DNA of 5,335 nt from assembly GCA_937896695.1 (NCBI GenBank), contig CALBOT010000048.1:1-5335 (forward strand), given 5' to 3'. Under the pieces are notes generated by a model that ran no database searches, was not told where the DNA came from, and saw nothing but the letters and a program-made list of their open reading frames with translations. This document shows, one piece after another, positions 5,319 to 5,335 of this stretch. A program made the position numbers and the translations under genes. This stretch comes from an uncultured Candidatus Nitrosopelagicus sp. (GTDB lineage: Archaea > Thermoproteota > Nitrososphaeria > Nitrososphaerales > Nitrosopumilaceae). Each line of letters opens with the position of its first letter. Within the stretch, counting starts at the first letter, position 1.

Positions 5319-5335
5319 ATGTCGGTAGCTATCCC
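5319..5335 (+). CDS. Possible start of a divergent gene (5 full codons visible)
   Basis: An ATG at 5319-5321 opens the frame MSVAI and runs out of the window in the sixth codon. The only support is the TATA-like box at leaderless spacing and the absence of any other gene in the preceding region. No product can be guessed. The alternative is that a minus-strand gene ends here: the opposite strand has in-frame stops at about 5309-5311 and 5318-5320 that could close such a frame. Confidence 0.25.

Noticed and set aside
5041..5335. Cobalamin riboswitch upstream of the B12-dependent nrdJ
   Set aside because: No B12-box-like sequence or multi-stem architecture is visible, and the region is too A/T-rich and short on G/C stems to fit one. 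Such riboswitches are mainly bacterial.
1..5335. CRISPR array, insertion sequence, integrase or defence system
   Set aside because: No evenly spaced direct repeats, transposase motifs, terminal repeats or target-site duplications were seen; the window reads as core chromosome.
5276..5335. Minus-strand gene ending at the right edge followed by a T-rich terminator
   Set aside because: Only a few codons could be visible and none resembles a known C-terminus. I kept the plus-strand start as the slightly better, still weak, reading.

Overview
The window looks like chromosomal DNA from an archaeon, most likely a marine ammonia-oxidising thaumarchaeon (Nitrososphaerota, Nitrosopumilus-like). This is inferred from four things. 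The DNA is strongly A+T-rich. It carries archaeal/eukaryotic-type genes (Nep1/Emg1, RNase P protein 4 of the Rpp21 family, ribosomal protein S19e). Its tRNA has no encoded CCA. Archaeal-type TATA boxes stand at leaderless spacing in front of several genes. No search was possible, so the genus is a guess.

All recognised genes are on the minus strand, so the reading order runs from high to low coordinates. First comes a 278-base intergenic region (about 5041-5318) with inverted repeats and candidate promoters. Next is nrdJ (5040-2386), a complete adenosylcobalamin-dependent class II ribonucleotide reductase. After a 44-base gap comes a membrane-anchored glycoside-hydrolase-like barrel protein (2341-1220), and 7 bases later nep1 (1212-544), an rRNA pseudouridine methyltransferase. 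A tRNA-Gly(UCC) gene (521-448), rnp4 (408-109, an RNase P protein subunit) and the first 26 codons of the S19e gene (78-1, cut by the window edge) follow at gaps of 22, 39 and 30 bases. At the far right a plus-strand ATG at 5319 may begin a divergent gene.

The left half is a compact RNA-maturation and small-subunit assembly cluster. Nep1 modifies 16S-type rRNA and has a known functional link to S19e in yeast. Rnp4 belongs to the enzyme that matures tRNA 5' ends and lies directly downstream of a tRNA gene. The right half supplies deoxyribonucleotides. The barrel protein has no obvious link to either theme and is the most puzzling gene: its fold signature is of glycosidase clan GH-A type, but the expected Asn-Glu acid/base pair appears to be Gly-Asp.

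TTTATT or TTTATA boxes occur 27.5-28.5 bases upstream of the tRNA 5' end, the rnp4 ATG, the S19e ATG and the plus-strand ATG. This suggests that the apparent operon is broken up by gene-by-gene leaderless promoters.
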